Notes: a model not told the origin generated them from the sequence alone. Positions 17,851-27,060 are shown, counted from the first letter of the stretch. The stretch: DNA of 64,000 bases from Clostridium muellerianum (GCF_012926525.1 NZ_JABBNI010000065.1:82637-146636); one strand, 5' to 3'. Translations and numbers: made by a program.

Positions 17851-18996
17851 ATGGATAGAAAGAAATTTTTAAATTTACTAAAAAAATCAGAGGGGACTAA
17901 ATTAGATTTTAAACAATCTATAGAAATAGAAACTGATAGTGGTAGAAAGGAGTTAGCCAAGGACATATGTGCTATAGCTAATTCTAGAGGGGGAAGAGGT
18001 TACTTAATAATAGGAATAGAAGACAAGACTAAGAGGATAGTAGGAATAGAAAATCATGCTTTTAGCGAAGAAAAAATACAACAAATCGTGAGCTCAAGAA
18101 TTGAGCCGCCTATACCCGTTTCCTTAGAGTTTATGGATTATGATAATAAAAAGATAGCTATTATAAGCATATATGATGGTCCTCAAAAACCTTACCAAAT
18201 AAAAGATAATGGTGCTTTTTATATAAGAAGAGGTTCTACTAATGATACTATGAGAAAGCAAGAAATAGTTTCCGCACTTCAAGAAAATCTAAGTTTAAAT
18301 ATAGAACTATTCCCGATACCTGGGAGTAATTTAAAGTGTATAGATAATGAGATAGTGGATAGATATTTCTGTTCTCAAGGTATAGAAGTAAGTGATGATA
18401 ATAGAGTAGAGCTTATGGAAAATGCATCTATTATACATATGGATAAGGATTCAGGAAGATATATGGCAACTTTAGGTGGACTTTTGATTTTTTCTAGAAA
18501 AAATAATGTATATATATCACACAATATGATAAAAATAACTAATAGAACCAGTAAAAGTTCAAATGAAATTATAATAATTCAGGGCGATCTTCTCTCTATG
18601 ATGGATGAAAGTGAAGAAATTTTACAAAGGATATTACCTAAAACATATCCTATAGATTCGATATATGAAGGAGTAAGAAATGCTGTTTTGTATAGGGACT
18701 ATACAATGTATTATAAAGAGATAGAGATAATAATAGATTTTAATAGTGTTGCCATAATTAGTCCTGGAATATTATTAAAGGGTAAAAATCAAAATTCTAT
18801 TAATTATATGAGAAGGAATATGTGGATATATGAAAAAATAATTACATTAGATAAAAAGGGTAGGTTTGGCAAAAACGGAACAGGATTCAATAGAATACAG
18901 AAGGCTTTTAAAAATAAGGGAAGGATTAATTTTATAAATGCTATTAAAGATGGTGAATTTAAAGTTATATATCCTGGTGTAAAAAAGTTTAAGTAA
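17851..18996 (+). CDS. AlbA_2 (Schlafen-like) domain protein, putative transcriptional regulator
   Basis: A 381-aa protein. Residues ~1-130 form an AlbA_2-type domain: EGTKLDFKQSIE, ELAKDICAIANSRGGRGYLIIGIED, and GAFYIRRGSTNDTM. The C-terminal part (GVRNAVLYRDYTMYYKEIEI...NGTGFNRIQKAFKNKG) resembles the ATP-binding-like half of 'putative transcriptional regulator' proteins, though the usual HPDY-type motif is altered. The frame is open upstream from 17770, but TGAGG at 17838-17842 places the start at 17851. No partner gene is adjacent. The role is inferred: regulation or nucleic-acid binding. Confidence 0.75.
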   Translation: MDRKKFLNLLKKSEGTKLDFKQSIEIETDSGRKELAKDICAIANSRGGRGYLIIGIEDKTKRIVGIENHAFSEEKIQQIVSSRIEPPIPVSLEFMDYDNKKIAIISIYDGPQKPYQIKDNGAFYIRRGSTNDTMRKQEIVSALQENLSLNIELFPIPGSNLKCIDNEIVDRYFCSQGIEVSDDNRVELMENASIIHMDKDSGRYMATLGGLLIFSRKNNVYISHNMIKITNRTSKSSNEIIIIQGDLLSMMDESEEILQRILPKTYPIDSIYEGVRNAVLYRDYTMYYKEIEIIIDFNSVAIISPGILLKGKNQNSINYMRRNMWIYEKIITLDKKGRFGKNGTGFNRIQKAFKNKGRINFINAIKDGEFKVIYPGVKKFK

Positions 18997-19075
18997 CCAT
19001 ATAAAAAAACATCTGGTTAATTTTGCAATGAGTGTAATTATTTAAGAATATTTTTTAAAAAATGATTCCAATATG

Positions 19076-19104
19076 TTGAAAAAATATTCTGAATATTATA
19101 TAAT
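19076..19104 (+). promoter_or_regulatory. Promoter of the small P-loop gene
   Basis: TTGAAA at 19076-19081 and TATAAT at 19099-19104 with a 17-bp spacer, 47 bp before the start codon. Confidence 0.7.
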
Positions 19105-19150
19105 TTACTTATAAGAGTGGCATAAAATAATAAAGTAAGGGGTGGTAACC

Positions 19151-19558
19151 ATGATTCATGTATTTTGCAACAAGAGAGGTTCAGGCAAAACAAAAGCGTT
19201 AATTAATCTTGCTAATGAGAAAGTGTTATCTTGTAAAGGACATATTGTGTATATCGATGATGATAGAAGACCACTACTGGAACTAGATAGAAGAATAAGA
19301 TTTATTGCTACTAATGAATTTTACTTAAAAGATCAAAAAAGTTTTTATGGTTTTTTGTGCGGCATACTTTCAGAAGACTATGATATTGATACAGTTTTTA
19401 TTGATGGATTGTTTAATATTGTAGAAGAAAATCTTCAAGATGCGGCACATTTGTTTTATTTAATAGAAAAGTTGATGGATAAAAATAATATTGACTTTTA
19501 CATTAATATAAATGGGGATAAAGAAATGCCGGAATTTATAAAAAAGTATGTAGCTTAG
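19151..19558 (+). CDS. Small P-loop NTPase-like protein of unknown function
   Basis: A 135-aa protein starting MIHVFCNKRGSGKTKALINL. Residues 8-14 (KRGSGKT) form a P-loop in which the usual first Gly is Asn, reminiscent of the deviant Walker A of ParA/MinD-like proteins. A strand followed by Asp (VYIDDDRRPLLELD near residue 33) and TVFIDGLFN near 80 could be Walker B-like. It is much shorter than ParA or an adenylate kinase. GTG at 19142 is possible, but the ATG at 19151 has the better spacing from AAGGGG. It has its own strong promoter and no operon partner. Function unknown. Confidence 0.7.
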   Translation: MIHVFCNKRGSGKTKALINLANEKVLSCKGHIVYIDDDRRPLLELDRRIRFIATNEFYLKDQKSFYGFLCGILSEDYDIDTVFIDGLFNIVEENLQDAAHLFYLIEKLMDKNNIDFYININGDKEMPEFIKKYVA

Positions 19559-19599
19559 ACAAAATTTAAAATAGAAAATAAGTCACCATTAATATAAGA

Positions 19600-19630
19600 G
19601 ACTGGATGCATAATCCAGTCTTGGAATTTT
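19600..19630 (+). terminator. Weak terminator after the P-loop gene
   Basis: GACTGGAT pairs with ATCCAGTC, followed after a few bases by a T run. Confidence 0.5.
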
Positions 19631-19740
19631 TTGATTAAAAATTAAGTAAGTATATATAAGTTTTTGTAAAATTAATACCTAAATATTTTTTGTTTAATCA
19701 TTATATTTTTATAAAGTTAATAGCCTACAAAATCTGCAAT

Positions 19741-20007
19741 TTAATCTTTTAATAACTTAGAAAGTAAATCTATTATTTCATCTACTTTTTCATCTCCGCT
19801 ATTATTTATAAAAGCATCTTTAACACAATGATTAAGATGTTGTTTTAGAATTAGTAAATTTGATTTTTTTAATAATGATTGAGCAGCAGTTATTTGATTA
19901 GACACATCAATGCAATATCTTCCTTCTTCAATCATTTTAATTATTCCTTCTATTTGACCTTTTGAGGTTTTTAAACATTGTAGAGCTTTTTTCTTTTCTT
20001 CATTCAC
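19741..20007 (-). CDS. CsoR-type metal-sensing repressor
   Basis: An 88-aa all-helical DUF156 repressor. Cys32, His57 and Cys61 have the exact 25 and 4 residue spacing of the Cu(I) ligands Cys36/His61/Cys65 of CsoR, so copper sensing is likely, although related members (RcnR, FrmR, CstR) respond to other signals. These proteins bind DNA as tetramers without a classical HTH. The start is GTG 11 nt after GAGGAG. No copper exporter or chaperone gene adjoins it, so any target must lie elsewhere. The gene lies downstream of tsaE-tsaB-rimI on the same strand and may be co-transcribed. Confidence 0.88.
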   Translation of the reverse strand: MNEEKKKALQCLKTSKGQIEGIIKMIEEGRYCIDVSNQITAAQSLLKKSNLLILKQHLNHCVKDAFINNSGDEKVDEIIDLLSKLLKD

Positions 20008-20048
20008 TTACTTTATAACTCCTCTCTATTTTGAGGTACATTACTTAT

Positions 20049-20498
20049 TCATACATTGTGATTCCACATTATTAAGGCATCTTCTTTATTATCAGCATAA
20101 TAACCTTTTCTTAAACCTTCTTCTAAAAATCCATACTTCTTGTAAAGATTTTGAGCTACTATATTAGATTTTCTTACTTCTAAAGTCATATTGTGTGCAC
20201 ATTCAATTCGGCATATTTCAATTAAAGCTTCTAATAAAAGGTTTCCTGCACCTATACCTCTATATTCAGGATGAACTGCTATATTAGTTATATGTCCTTC
20301 ATCAAGGATTAGCCACATACCTGCATAACCTATTATAACATTTTCTTTCTTAGCAACTACATACCTTGCAAATTTATTAGTTGTAACTTCATTCTCAAAA
20401 GAAGATCTGCTCCATGGTGTTGGAAAACTTAAAGAATCTATAGTAAGTACACTATCTATATGTTCTTGCTTTAAAGAAAGTATTTCGATATTATTCAC
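20049..20498 (-). CDS. rimI: [Ribosomal protein bS18]-alanine N-acetyltransferase
   Basis: A 149-aa GNAT acetyltransferase. The acetyl-CoA binding motif A is NIAVHPEYRGIGAGNLLLEAL near residue 78, and the C-terminal block LEVRKSNIVAQNLYKKYGF is typical of RimI. It starts with GTG inside the end of tsaB (8-nt overlap), so the two are translationally coupled. The tsaE-tsaB-rimI order is standard in Firmicutes and supports the name; RimI acetylates the N-terminus of ribosomal protein S18 in E. coli. That substrate is inferred here. Confidence 0.93.
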   Translation of the reverse strand: MNNIEILSLKQEHIDSVLTIDSLSFPTPWSRSSFENEVTTNKFARYVVAKKENVIIGYAGMWLILDEGHITNIAVHPEYRGIGAGNLLLEALIEICRIECAHNMTLEVRKSNIVAQNLYKKYGFLEEGLRKGYYADNKEDALIMWNHNV

Positions 20499-21204
20499 TT
20501 GCTAAAGACTCCATTTTTTTTTCATATTCTCTTTCAGCTTGAGATTTTCTAATATACAAGGGTGAAAATGTATATAAGTTATCACTAATTCCCGAACTTA
20601 AACGTCCTAAACCTATTTCACCTAGAGAAGAAGCTTTTACTACGTTAAGATGTGCAGGAGCAAAGCTAACGTCTTTTATACTATCCTTTAATTTTTCTTT
20701 GAATTTATAAACAGCATCTCCTATAAAACAAACTTTATAATTTTGTTCATTTATAGTAGAAATTAAATCATCAATGGAAATAATTTTATAATCATCAATT
20801 AATTTTAATTCATTGTTAACAAAATGATATAATCCAGTATAAACATTATTACGTAAGGCATCGATAATAGGACATATAATACCTTCTGTATAGGCTAAAT
20901 TATAAGCAAGAGCATCTAGTGAAGAAACACCCAAAAAAGGTTTACTAGTACCCTGACTTAACCCTTTTATTGTAGAAACACCTATCCTAAGTCCAGTAAA
21001 AGAACCAGGACCTTTTGAAACTACAAACCCATCTAAAGAATTTATATCTATTTTTAAATTTTTTAATAACTTATCTATCATGGACATTATTAAAATAGAA
21101 TGTTGTTTTTTATAATTAAGTGTTATTTCACCAAGTAACTTATCATTTTCTATTACAGCACAAGTAGCTGCTTCTGTAGCTGAATCTAAACTTAAAATTT
21201 TCAT
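20491..21204 (-). CDS. tsaB: tRNA t6A biosynthesis protein TsaB
   Basis: A 237-aa ASKHA-fold protein that scaffolds the TsaD-TsaE complex making threonylcarbamoyladenosine at tRNA position 37. The N-terminus ILSLDSATEAATCAV and the signature KGPGSFTGLRIGVSTIKGLS (near residue 64) are diagnostic, and the length is normal. AAGGAG precedes the start. It lies 3 nt after the tsaE stop and overlaps rimI. Its partner TsaD is encoded apart, at 52731-53756. Confidence 0.95.
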   Translation of the reverse strand: MKILSLDSATEAATCAVIENDKLLGEITLNYKKQHSILIMSMIDKLLKNLKIDINSLDGFVVSKGPGSFTGLRIGVSTIKGLSQGTSKPFLGVSSLDALAYNLAYTEGIICPIIDALRNNVYTGLYHFVNNELKLIDDYKIISIDDLISTINEQNYKVCFIGDAVYKFKEKLKDSIKDVSFAPAHLNVVKASSLGEIGLGRLSSGISDNLYTFSPLYIRKSQAEREYEKKMESLASE

Positions 21205-21207
21205 ATT

Positions 21208-21663
21208 TTATTTTAACTCCTTTATATAATCGTATCTGTTACCACAATATTCCATTGAGATCTTTCTGAAATCTGTACCTTTTTCAAGTATCTTTTCAAT
21301 TTTTACAGATATATGTTCTTTAGGAATAAGCTCTTCTATGTAGTTTGACCATTCTATAATGGTAACAGCATCACTAAAAATATATTCATCAAAGCCAATA
21401 GCTTCAATTTCGTCGGGATCATTAACTCTATAAACATCAAAATGATATAATTTTAAACGACCTGTATATTCATTAACAATAGTAAAAGTTGGGCTAGTTA
21501 TAGGATCAGTTATTTCAAGGCCCTTTGCGATGCCTTTAGTAAAATGAGTTTTACCAGTTCCAAGTTCTCCGTTAAGACATATTATATCACCAGGTTTTAC
21601 AATACTGCCTAATTTACTCCCAAGCTCTACAGTTGATTGTACACTATCTACAATAAAATTCAT
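21208..21663 (-). CDS. tsaE: tRNA t6A biosynthesis ATPase TsaE
   Basis: A 151-aa P-loop ATPase with Walker A GELGTGKTHFTKGIAKGL near residue 32 and the TsaE-typical SPTFTIVNEY and LYHFDVYRV segments. Together with TsaB and TsaD it is required for the t6A37 modification of tRNAs reading ANN codons. First gene of the tsaE-tsaB-rimI operon; GAGGTG lies just before the ATG. Confidence 0.95.
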   Translation of the reverse strand: MNFIVDSVQSTVELGSKLGSIVKPGDIICLNGELGTGKTHFTKGIAKGLEITDPITSPTFTIVNEYTGRLKLYHFDVYRVNDPDEIEAIGFDEYIFSDAVTIIEWSNYIEELIPKEHISVKIEKILEKGTDFRKISMEYCGNRYDYIKELK

Positions 21664-21723
21664 TATAATTCACCTCATATGATATTTTAACCAAAACAGT
21701 ACAAAAAGAAAAGTGACAGTACT

Positions 21724-22977
21724 TTATGAAGAAATTTTATTATTAAAAGTTAATGCTTTTTTTAAAAGAGTAAGTGCTTTTTTACAAATAAGGTTTTCAT
21801 AAACCATGTTATCCATTATGTCAAAAGCTTTTTGGCTGTGAAATCCGTTTCTATATGGCCGATCTTCTGTAAGAGCTTGATAAATGTCACAAACTCCTAT
21901 AATACGGCTTTCTTCTGATAATTGGTTAGCAGATAAAGACCTAGGATATCCTTTGCCGTTAAGTTTTTCATGATGATTAGATGCCCAATCACTTATGTCA
22001 TCTATACCAACAATACTATCTAATATTACTTTTGTATAATACACATGAGATTTAATAATATCGAATTCTTGTGAAGTCAGAGAACCATTTTTATCAAGGA
22101 TGCTCGTTGGAATAGCAAGTTTACCTATATCGTGAAGTAAACCAGAAATTTTCATTTTTATGCATTTATCTTCAGGGTATCCAATAAATTTTGAAACAGT
22201 ATAAGCAAGTTCTGAAATTCCCCTAGAATGGGTAGCAGTAAATTTGCTTTTATTATCTATTATATTTGAAAATATGTATGCTATATCTTGAAATTGTTCT
22301 AAATTTAAACACTCATTTATGTTAGGAGATACAGTATTCAATATGAATTCCATAAATGATATATTTTCAATGTTAAACCAAAAAAGGTCCTTAGATGAAA
22401 TTTGTAAAAAAGCGTTCACTAATTTGCTGGAAAAAATCACATTCTCGTTTTTTTTAATCCAGGATATAATATTATTTTTTTGTTTAAGAGGGGGTATAGT
22501 TTCATTATACAAAATTTCTATTAGATCACAAATTCTTATAATTTGGCTTTCAATTAGAATGTTATTTCCAGAAAGCCCCATAGCACCGCTACCATCAAAG
22601 TTTTCATGATGGTTTAATATTATATCAGAAATTTTGTTAAAAATGGGGAAATTTTTAGTTATATCTGCACCAATTTCACAATGCTTTTTTATAAAAGAAT
22701 TAAATGAATGGCTTTGAACTAAATAATTAGCTGCACCAATATCATGTAAAAGTGAAGCAACATACAACTGCTTTTTTTGATCTTCACTTAATTTTATAAA
22801 GTTAGCTATTTCTAAAGCCATATATGTAGTTCTATGAGAATGATGAATAAACTTATGGCTTGTATAATCAACGTTTGAGATGTTTTCTATAACTGGAGTA
22901 TCATGTTCTGAACTTACCTGAGATAAATCCAGTGATATAGACATAGCTCTTATTACATTATCTATACTTATGTTCAT
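21724..22977 (-). CDS. Tandem HD / HD-GYP domain protein (putative c-di-GMP phosphodiesterase)
   Basis: A 417-aa cytoplasmic protein with two HD modules. The first (about residues 45-190) has SLLHDIGAANYL and HHENFDGSGAMG: the HD metal ligands are present but the GYP loop is replaced. The second (about 250-400) is a full HD-GYP domain, with HSRG, GLLHDIGKLAIP, NHHEKLNGKGYP and DIYQALTEDRPYR, the set found in c-di-GMP phosphodiesterases. No membrane or receiver domain is present. A frame open from 23022 exists, but TGAGGT just before the ATG at 22977 fixes the start. Single gene. Confidence 0.85.
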   Translation of the reverse strand: MNISIDNVIRAMSISLDLSQVSSEHDTPVIENISNVDYTSHKFIHHSHRTTYMALEIANFIKLSEDQKKQLYVASLLHDIGAANYLVQSHSFNSFIKKHCEIGADITKNFPIFNKISDIILNHHENFDGSGAMGLSGNNILIESQIIRICDLIEILYNETIPPLKQKNNIISWIKKNENVIFSSKLVNAFLQISSKDLFWFNIENISFMEFILNTVSPNINECLNLEQFQDIAYIFSNIIDNKSKFTATHSRGISELAYTVSKFIGYPEDKCIKMKISGLLHDIGKLAIPTSILDKNGSLTSQEFDIIKSHVYYTKVILDSIVGIDDISDWASNHHEKLNGKGYPRSLSANQLSEESRIIGVCDIYQALTEDRPYRNGFHSQKAFDIMDNMVYENLICKKALTLLKKALTFNNKISS

Positions 22978-23196
22978 ATGTAACCTCACTAAAATTATAA
23001 TAATCTTATATAATTTTAACATAAGTATTTTATATGTAAAACATATATAGGTTGGTTTTAGATAAATTGTACAATTTTATTTTTTGAAGATGATTTATAG
23101 GAAGAGGATAAATCACAGTAGATGTGGAATTGAGGAATAAGTAAAGTAGAAAAATTATTGGATATTTTTCTGAAATATAGTGGGGGTGGAGTTAGT

Positions 23197-24021
23197 ATGG
23201 ATAGTACAATTTTTGAAAAAGTGTGGGGTGAATCTGAGCGGAAAAATTTATCATTATCAAAACAATTTTGGGATTTAAGAGCTGATGAATTTAATGAAAT
23301 TTTAAGCAATAAAGATAAAAAAACAGAAAAAGCAGATTTAATAGAGTTCCTTATTTCAAAAAATGTAATTAATAAGGATAGTACTGTATTAGATATTGGT
23401 TGTGGAGTGGGAAAGCATTCTTTGGAATTTGCAAAAATCACAAAAGGCATTGTAGGTATTGATATATCATCTAAAATGTTGGAATATGCTAATCAAAATA
23501 TAAAAAATTCTAGATTTGATAATATTAAGTTTAAACGTATAGCATGGCAAAATTTGAATTTAGATGATTACAATTGGAAAGAAAAATTTGATCTTGTATT
23601 TGCAGCTATGACTCCAGCAATAAACAGTAAGAATGCTTTAACAAAAATGATTGAGGCATCAAAGAAATATTGTTTTATGAGCGGATTCGTATATAGAAAT
23701 GATAAAATTAAAAATGATCTTAGAGAAAAAATATTAGGCAAAGATTGTAGTAAGAAATTTGAAAATAATATTTATTATGCTTTTAATATTTTATGGAGCA
23801 TGGGGATACATCCAGAAATTCAATATAGAAACGTTAAGTGGATAAAAGAATGGAGTTTGGAGAAAGCAGTAGAAGGTTATACACTTCAATTCCAGGATTC
23901 TCAAATTGAAAATTTCAAGGATATTGTAAAAAGTCATTTGGAGAGCATAAGTGAAAATGGAAAAATTAAAGAGAGTGTTGATGCAAAAATTGCCTGGATG
24001 CTTTGGAATAAAGATAAATAA
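23197..24021 (+). CDS. Class I SAM-dependent methyltransferase
   Basis: A 274-aa protein with methyltransferase motif I VLDIGCGVGKHSLEFAK near residue 65 and motif II GIVGIDISSKMLEYA. Its start is preceded by GGGGGTGGAG; a start at 23158 would lengthen it by 13 residues but has no such site. The substrate is unknown. The N-terminal part (WDLRADEFNEIL) is like many clostridial small-molecule methyltransferases. It may be linked with the lipoprotein and YitT genes that follow on the same strand, but the gaps are over 40 bp. Confidence 0.85.
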   Translation: MDSTIFEKVWGESERKNLSLSKQFWDLRADEFNEILSNKDKKTEKADLIEFLISKNVINKDSTVLDIGCGVGKHSLEFAKITKGIVGIDISSKMLEYANQNIKNSRFDNIKFKRIAWQNLNLDDYNWKEKFDLVFAAMTPAINSKNALTKMIEASKKYCFMSGFVYRNDKIKNDLREKILGKDCSKKFENNIYYAFNILWSMGIHPEIQYRNVKWIKEWSLEKAVEGYTLQFQDSQIENFKDIVKSHLESISENGKIKESVDAKIAWMLWNKDK

Positions 24022-24160
24022 TAAAAAAGTATAATTATTTGCATTGTTAAAATACATTATGTAAAATAGGATTGTATGTTAATTTTTAAATTGGTTTTAA
24101 GGTTCAGATGGAATTTGTCTATTAGAATTTTTTAATGCATTTAATTACGAGGTGAATAAT

Positions 24161-25084
24161 TTGAAAAATGCAGTATTATTATTTTTTTGTATAATATTAT
24201 TAAGTGGTTGTGGATATCAGATACAAAACAAACCAGTAAAACCTGATAATGATGTAGTTAAAATGGAAACAAGAAAGGATATAGAATTAAATATTACTAC
24301 TACGAATAAATTGTTATACAGTATGGTTAAAACTATATCTAAAAATATGCACTCTGTAGACTATATTTTTAAGAATAGAGATACAGAACAAAATTTTGAA
24401 TTTACTTCTGATAGTTTAAACAATATAGCTAAGAAGGATTTATTGATTTATATGGGAGCGGGATTTGAACCTTGGATTGATGATTTTATAGACAAATTAA
24501 ATAAAAGTAAAGTGGGGGTAATAAATGTTTCTAGAGGTGTAAAACTTTTATCCTATAATAAGGAAGTAAAATATAAAAATGCAGTATTAAAAGATAACTG
24601 TTATTACTTAATGAATATTGACAATTATAAAATAGCTTTATTGAACATTAAAAATGCAATACAAGATAAGGATCCCAAAAATAGAGATTTATATCAGAAA
24701 AATTTTTCTGAAGCAATAAAGAATGTTGAAGAATATCAAAAAGATTTAAAAACAATATCAGGTAAATTAAAAGATTGCAACTTTATATTTGCAGAAGATG
24801 AAATGAATTATTTTATTAAATATAATGACTTTAATGCAATATATACATCAAAAGATTCTAATGGTAAATGGGATTTAGAAGATAAAGTTAAAAACTCAAA
24901 AAATCTTGTGTTTTTGTACAATAATCCATTAATTTTAAAGGAAAATGAAGAGATTATAAAAAAGTATAGCATAAAGGCTGTAAATATCAAAATATATAAT
25001 GGTGAAGTTAATTATGAGGATATTGTAAAATCTAATTTAGAAGCATTAAAAAATTCCTATGAAAGTGGAGCTGTAAAAAAATAA
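24161..25084 (+). CDS. ZnuA-like lipoprotein lacking the usual metal-binding His
   Basis: A 307-aa exported lipoprotein: a short signal peptide ends in LLSGC, so Cys would be lipidated. The body resembles cluster A-I (ZnuA/TroA/AdcA) metal-binding proteins, with VKTISKNMHSVDYIF, LLIYMGAGFEPWIDDFIDKL and VINVSRGVKLL in the expected order. Where the family has a D-P-H metal ligand this protein reads EQNFEF, and there is no His-rich loop, so zinc binding is doubtful. It starts with TTG after GAGGTG (24149-24154). No ABC permease or ATPase adjoins it. It could be a repurposed binding protein. Confidence 0.72.
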   Translation: MKNAVLLFFCIILLSGCGYQIQNKPVKPDNDVVKMETRKDIELNITTTNKLLYSMVKTISKNMHSVDYIFKNRDTEQNFEFTSDSLNNIAKKDLLIYMGAGFEPWIDDFIDKLNKSKVGVINVSRGVKLLSYNKEVKYKNAVLKDNCYYLMNIDNYKIALLNIKNAIQDKDPKNRDLYQKNFSEAIKNVEEYQKDLKTISGKLKDCNFIFAEDEMNYFIKYNDFNAIYTSKDSNGKWDLEDKVKNSKNLVFLYNNPLILKENEEIIKKYSIKAVNIKIYNGEVNYEDIVKSNLEALKNSYESGAVKK

Positions 25085-25129
25085 TACTAAGTAAAATTAT
25101 TTTTGAATATTGCTTGGATTGGAGTATAT

Positions 25130-26032
25130 ATGAAGAAGGTTTGGTTGAATACAATGTTAGAAGTAAAAAAAGAAATTGTAAGAAGTAATAATTTTAATTG
25201 TTTATGGGAGTACTTTCAAATAGTTATAGGTTGCTTTATAACAGCTATAAGTTTTAATGTTTTCTTAGCTCCAAATCAAATTGTATCAGGAGGAACTGCA
25301 GGACTATCAATAATAGTAAAGCAGCTATATGGAGTAGAGCCTGCAATTACTCAATGGGCTACTAATATTCCTTTGTTTTTTATTGGATTGCTTTTTTTAG
25401 GTAAGAAATTTGGAGTGAAAACGGCATTTGGTTCATGTGTTTTACCATTACTTATATTACTTACAAAAAATATGCCGACGGTAACACAAAATCCAATATT
25501 ATCTTCAGTTTATGGCGGAGTATTGGCTGGCATTGGTTTAGGATTAGTATTTAGAAGCAATGGTTCTACAGGAGGTACATCCATAATTGCAACTCTCATT
25601 AATTATTATACTGGATTTAGTATTGGTAAATCACAGTTAATAATAGATGGACTAGTGATTTTGTCTGGTGGACTTGTTTTTAATGTAGAAAAAATATTAT
25701 ATGCCCTTATTGTAAACTTTATAACAGGAAAAGCTATTGATTTAATACAATTAGGATTTACCAGTTCAAAATTGGCATTTGTGGTTTCTGATAGAGTAGA
25801 AGAAATTAGAAATGCTGTTATAAAAGATTTGGACAGAGGGCTTACGAAACTATCAGGAGTTGGTGGATATACAGAAGAAGAACATGATGTTTTAATGGTA
25901 GTAATGCAGCAGATGGAAGTTAATAAGTTTAAAGTTCTAGTAAAAGAGTATGATCCTAATGCATTTATTATAATAAGTGATACACATGAAGTATTGGGAA
26001 TGGGATTTGATCTTAGTAAGGTAAAACAGTAA
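25130..26032 (+). CDS. YitT-family membrane protein
   Basis: A 300-aa membrane protein with about five transmembrane segments (PF02588-like: SFNVFLAPNQIVSGGTAGLS, GVKTAFGSCVLPLLILL, GLGLVFRSNGSTGGTSIIA) and a C-terminal soluble DUF2179 domain (GLTKLSGVGGYTEEEHDVLMVV). The family is conserved in Firmicutes and has no settled transport function. The start at 25130 follows GGAG; an in-frame upstream codon at 25103 lacks a binding site. It lies just ahead of the tRNA-Trp gene. Confidence 0.88.
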   Translation: MKKVWLNTMLEVKKEIVRSNNFNCLWEYFQIVIGCFITAISFNVFLAPNQIVSGGTAGLSIIVKQLYGVEPAITQWATNIPLFFIGLLFLGKKFGVKTAFGSCVLPLLILLTKNMPTVTQNPILSSVYGGVLAGIGLGLVFRSNGSTGGTSIIATLINYYTGFSIGKSQLIIDGLVILSGGLVFNVEKILYALIVNFITGKAIDLIQLGFTSSKLAFVVSDRVEEIRNAVIKDLDRGLTKLSGVGGYTEEEHDVLMVVMQQMEVNKFKVLVKEYDPNAFIIISDTHEVLGMGFDLSKVKQ

Positions 26033-26054
26033 ATAAAAATAATTTAAAAAAGAC

Positions 26055-26083
26055 TTGCAATGTTTAAAAATATAATGTATAAT
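26055..26083 (+). promoter_or_regulatory. Promoter of the tRNA-Trp gene
   Basis: TTGCAA at 26055-26060 and TATAAT at 26078-26083, 17-bp spacer, 12 bp before the tRNA. Confidence 0.75.
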
Positions 26084-26095
26084 AGACAATGTCTT

Positions 26096-26170
26096 AGGGG
26101 TATGGCTCAACGGTAGAGTAGTGGTCTCCAAAACCATTGGTTGTGGGTTCAAATCCTACTGCCCCTGCCA
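26096..26170 (+). tRNA. tRNA-Trp (anticodon CCA)
   Basis: Folds as a full cloverleaf: acceptor AGGGGTA with TGCCCCT, D arm GCTC/GAGT, anticodon arm GTGGT-CTCCAAA-ACCAT with anticodon CCA, and T arm GTGGG-TTCAAAT-CCTAC. Discriminator G and an encoded CCA end follow. It is the cognate tRNA for trpS at 9689 and for the UGG specifier of its T-box. It has its own promoter and terminator. Confidence 0.97.
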
Positions 26171-26212
26171 AAAGAAAGTTTTTCAAATTATTGAAAAGCT
26201 TTCTTTTTTTAT
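26171..26212 (+). terminator. Terminator after tRNA-Trp
   Basis: 16-bp arms (26171-26186 and 26191-26206) with one G-U pair, followed by a T run. Confidence 0.85.
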
Positions 26213-26974
26213 GCCAACAATTATTCTCAATTTTAAATTTCTACTAATAAAGTTTATTTGGGCATTTTAACAATTAATTTTAATTAAAATTTATAAGGTA
26301 TGGTTTAAATTAGCATTTTATTTTAACAAAATGTTAATTTTTTTATAATAATCATTATAAATTTTATACATAATTTATATAAAAAGTATTGAAAGTAAAA
26401 AATAACCATATTATTATAAAAGGATTTTTGTAGAAATAAAACACTGTTGAAAAAATAAGTCGAATGTGGAACAGCAGAATAATTTTTGCGATAGATTGAA
26501 AAATAGAGTTTGTATAAAATAAGTTCAAAAAGTTTTTAAAATAGTTGAGTTAAAATAAAAGATAATTAAAAAATTAACAATAAATTGTGTGAAAAATGGA
26601 ATTTTACAAGAACAGATTAAAAAATGTAATTTAATAGAAAAGTATATTTAACCATTATTTACAGCTTGAATATTTAAAAAACTCAGTGAAAAAATACTTT
26701 GCATTCTACATATAAAGTATGATATTATAATGACTAGAAGGACGTTTAACAAAGTTATCCAATAAATTTTCTAAAAATCATTTATAAGTGTATATAGAAT
26801 GTACATTTTAAATTCTATTAAATAATTTTACCAAAGCTAAAAATCACATTCTAATTTAACCAAAATTTACCGAAGAAAAAGTTTGAAAAAATTAAGAAAA
26901 ATCATAATTTAAAATTTAAATTTGCATAAATTTGTTGCAAAATTGAGATTTTTATGACAATAGATGTTTATTTT

Positions 26975-27003
26975 TTAACGTTTTTAGTATGCACAAATAT
27001 AAT
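26975..27003 (+). promoter_or_regulatory. Candidate promoter of the Wood-Ljungdahl cluster
   Basis: TTAACG - 17 bp - TATAAT, about 150 bp before the first cluster gene. The -10 box is perfect; the -35 box is weak (4 of 6). Confidence 0.5.
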
Positions 27004-27032
27004 TTCTTTATTAAATAAAATAAAAAAAGATT

Positions 27033-27060
27033 ATAATTGTAACTATTTAGGTACAATTAT
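27033..27060 (+). promoter_or_regulatory. Inverted repeat in the CO dehydrogenase leader
   Basis: ATAATTGTA at 27033-27041 and TACAATTAT at 27052-27060 form a perfect 9-bp inverted repeat just downstream of the candidate promoter. It could be an operator or a leader hairpin (it is followed by TTTTCT). Confidence 0.5.
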
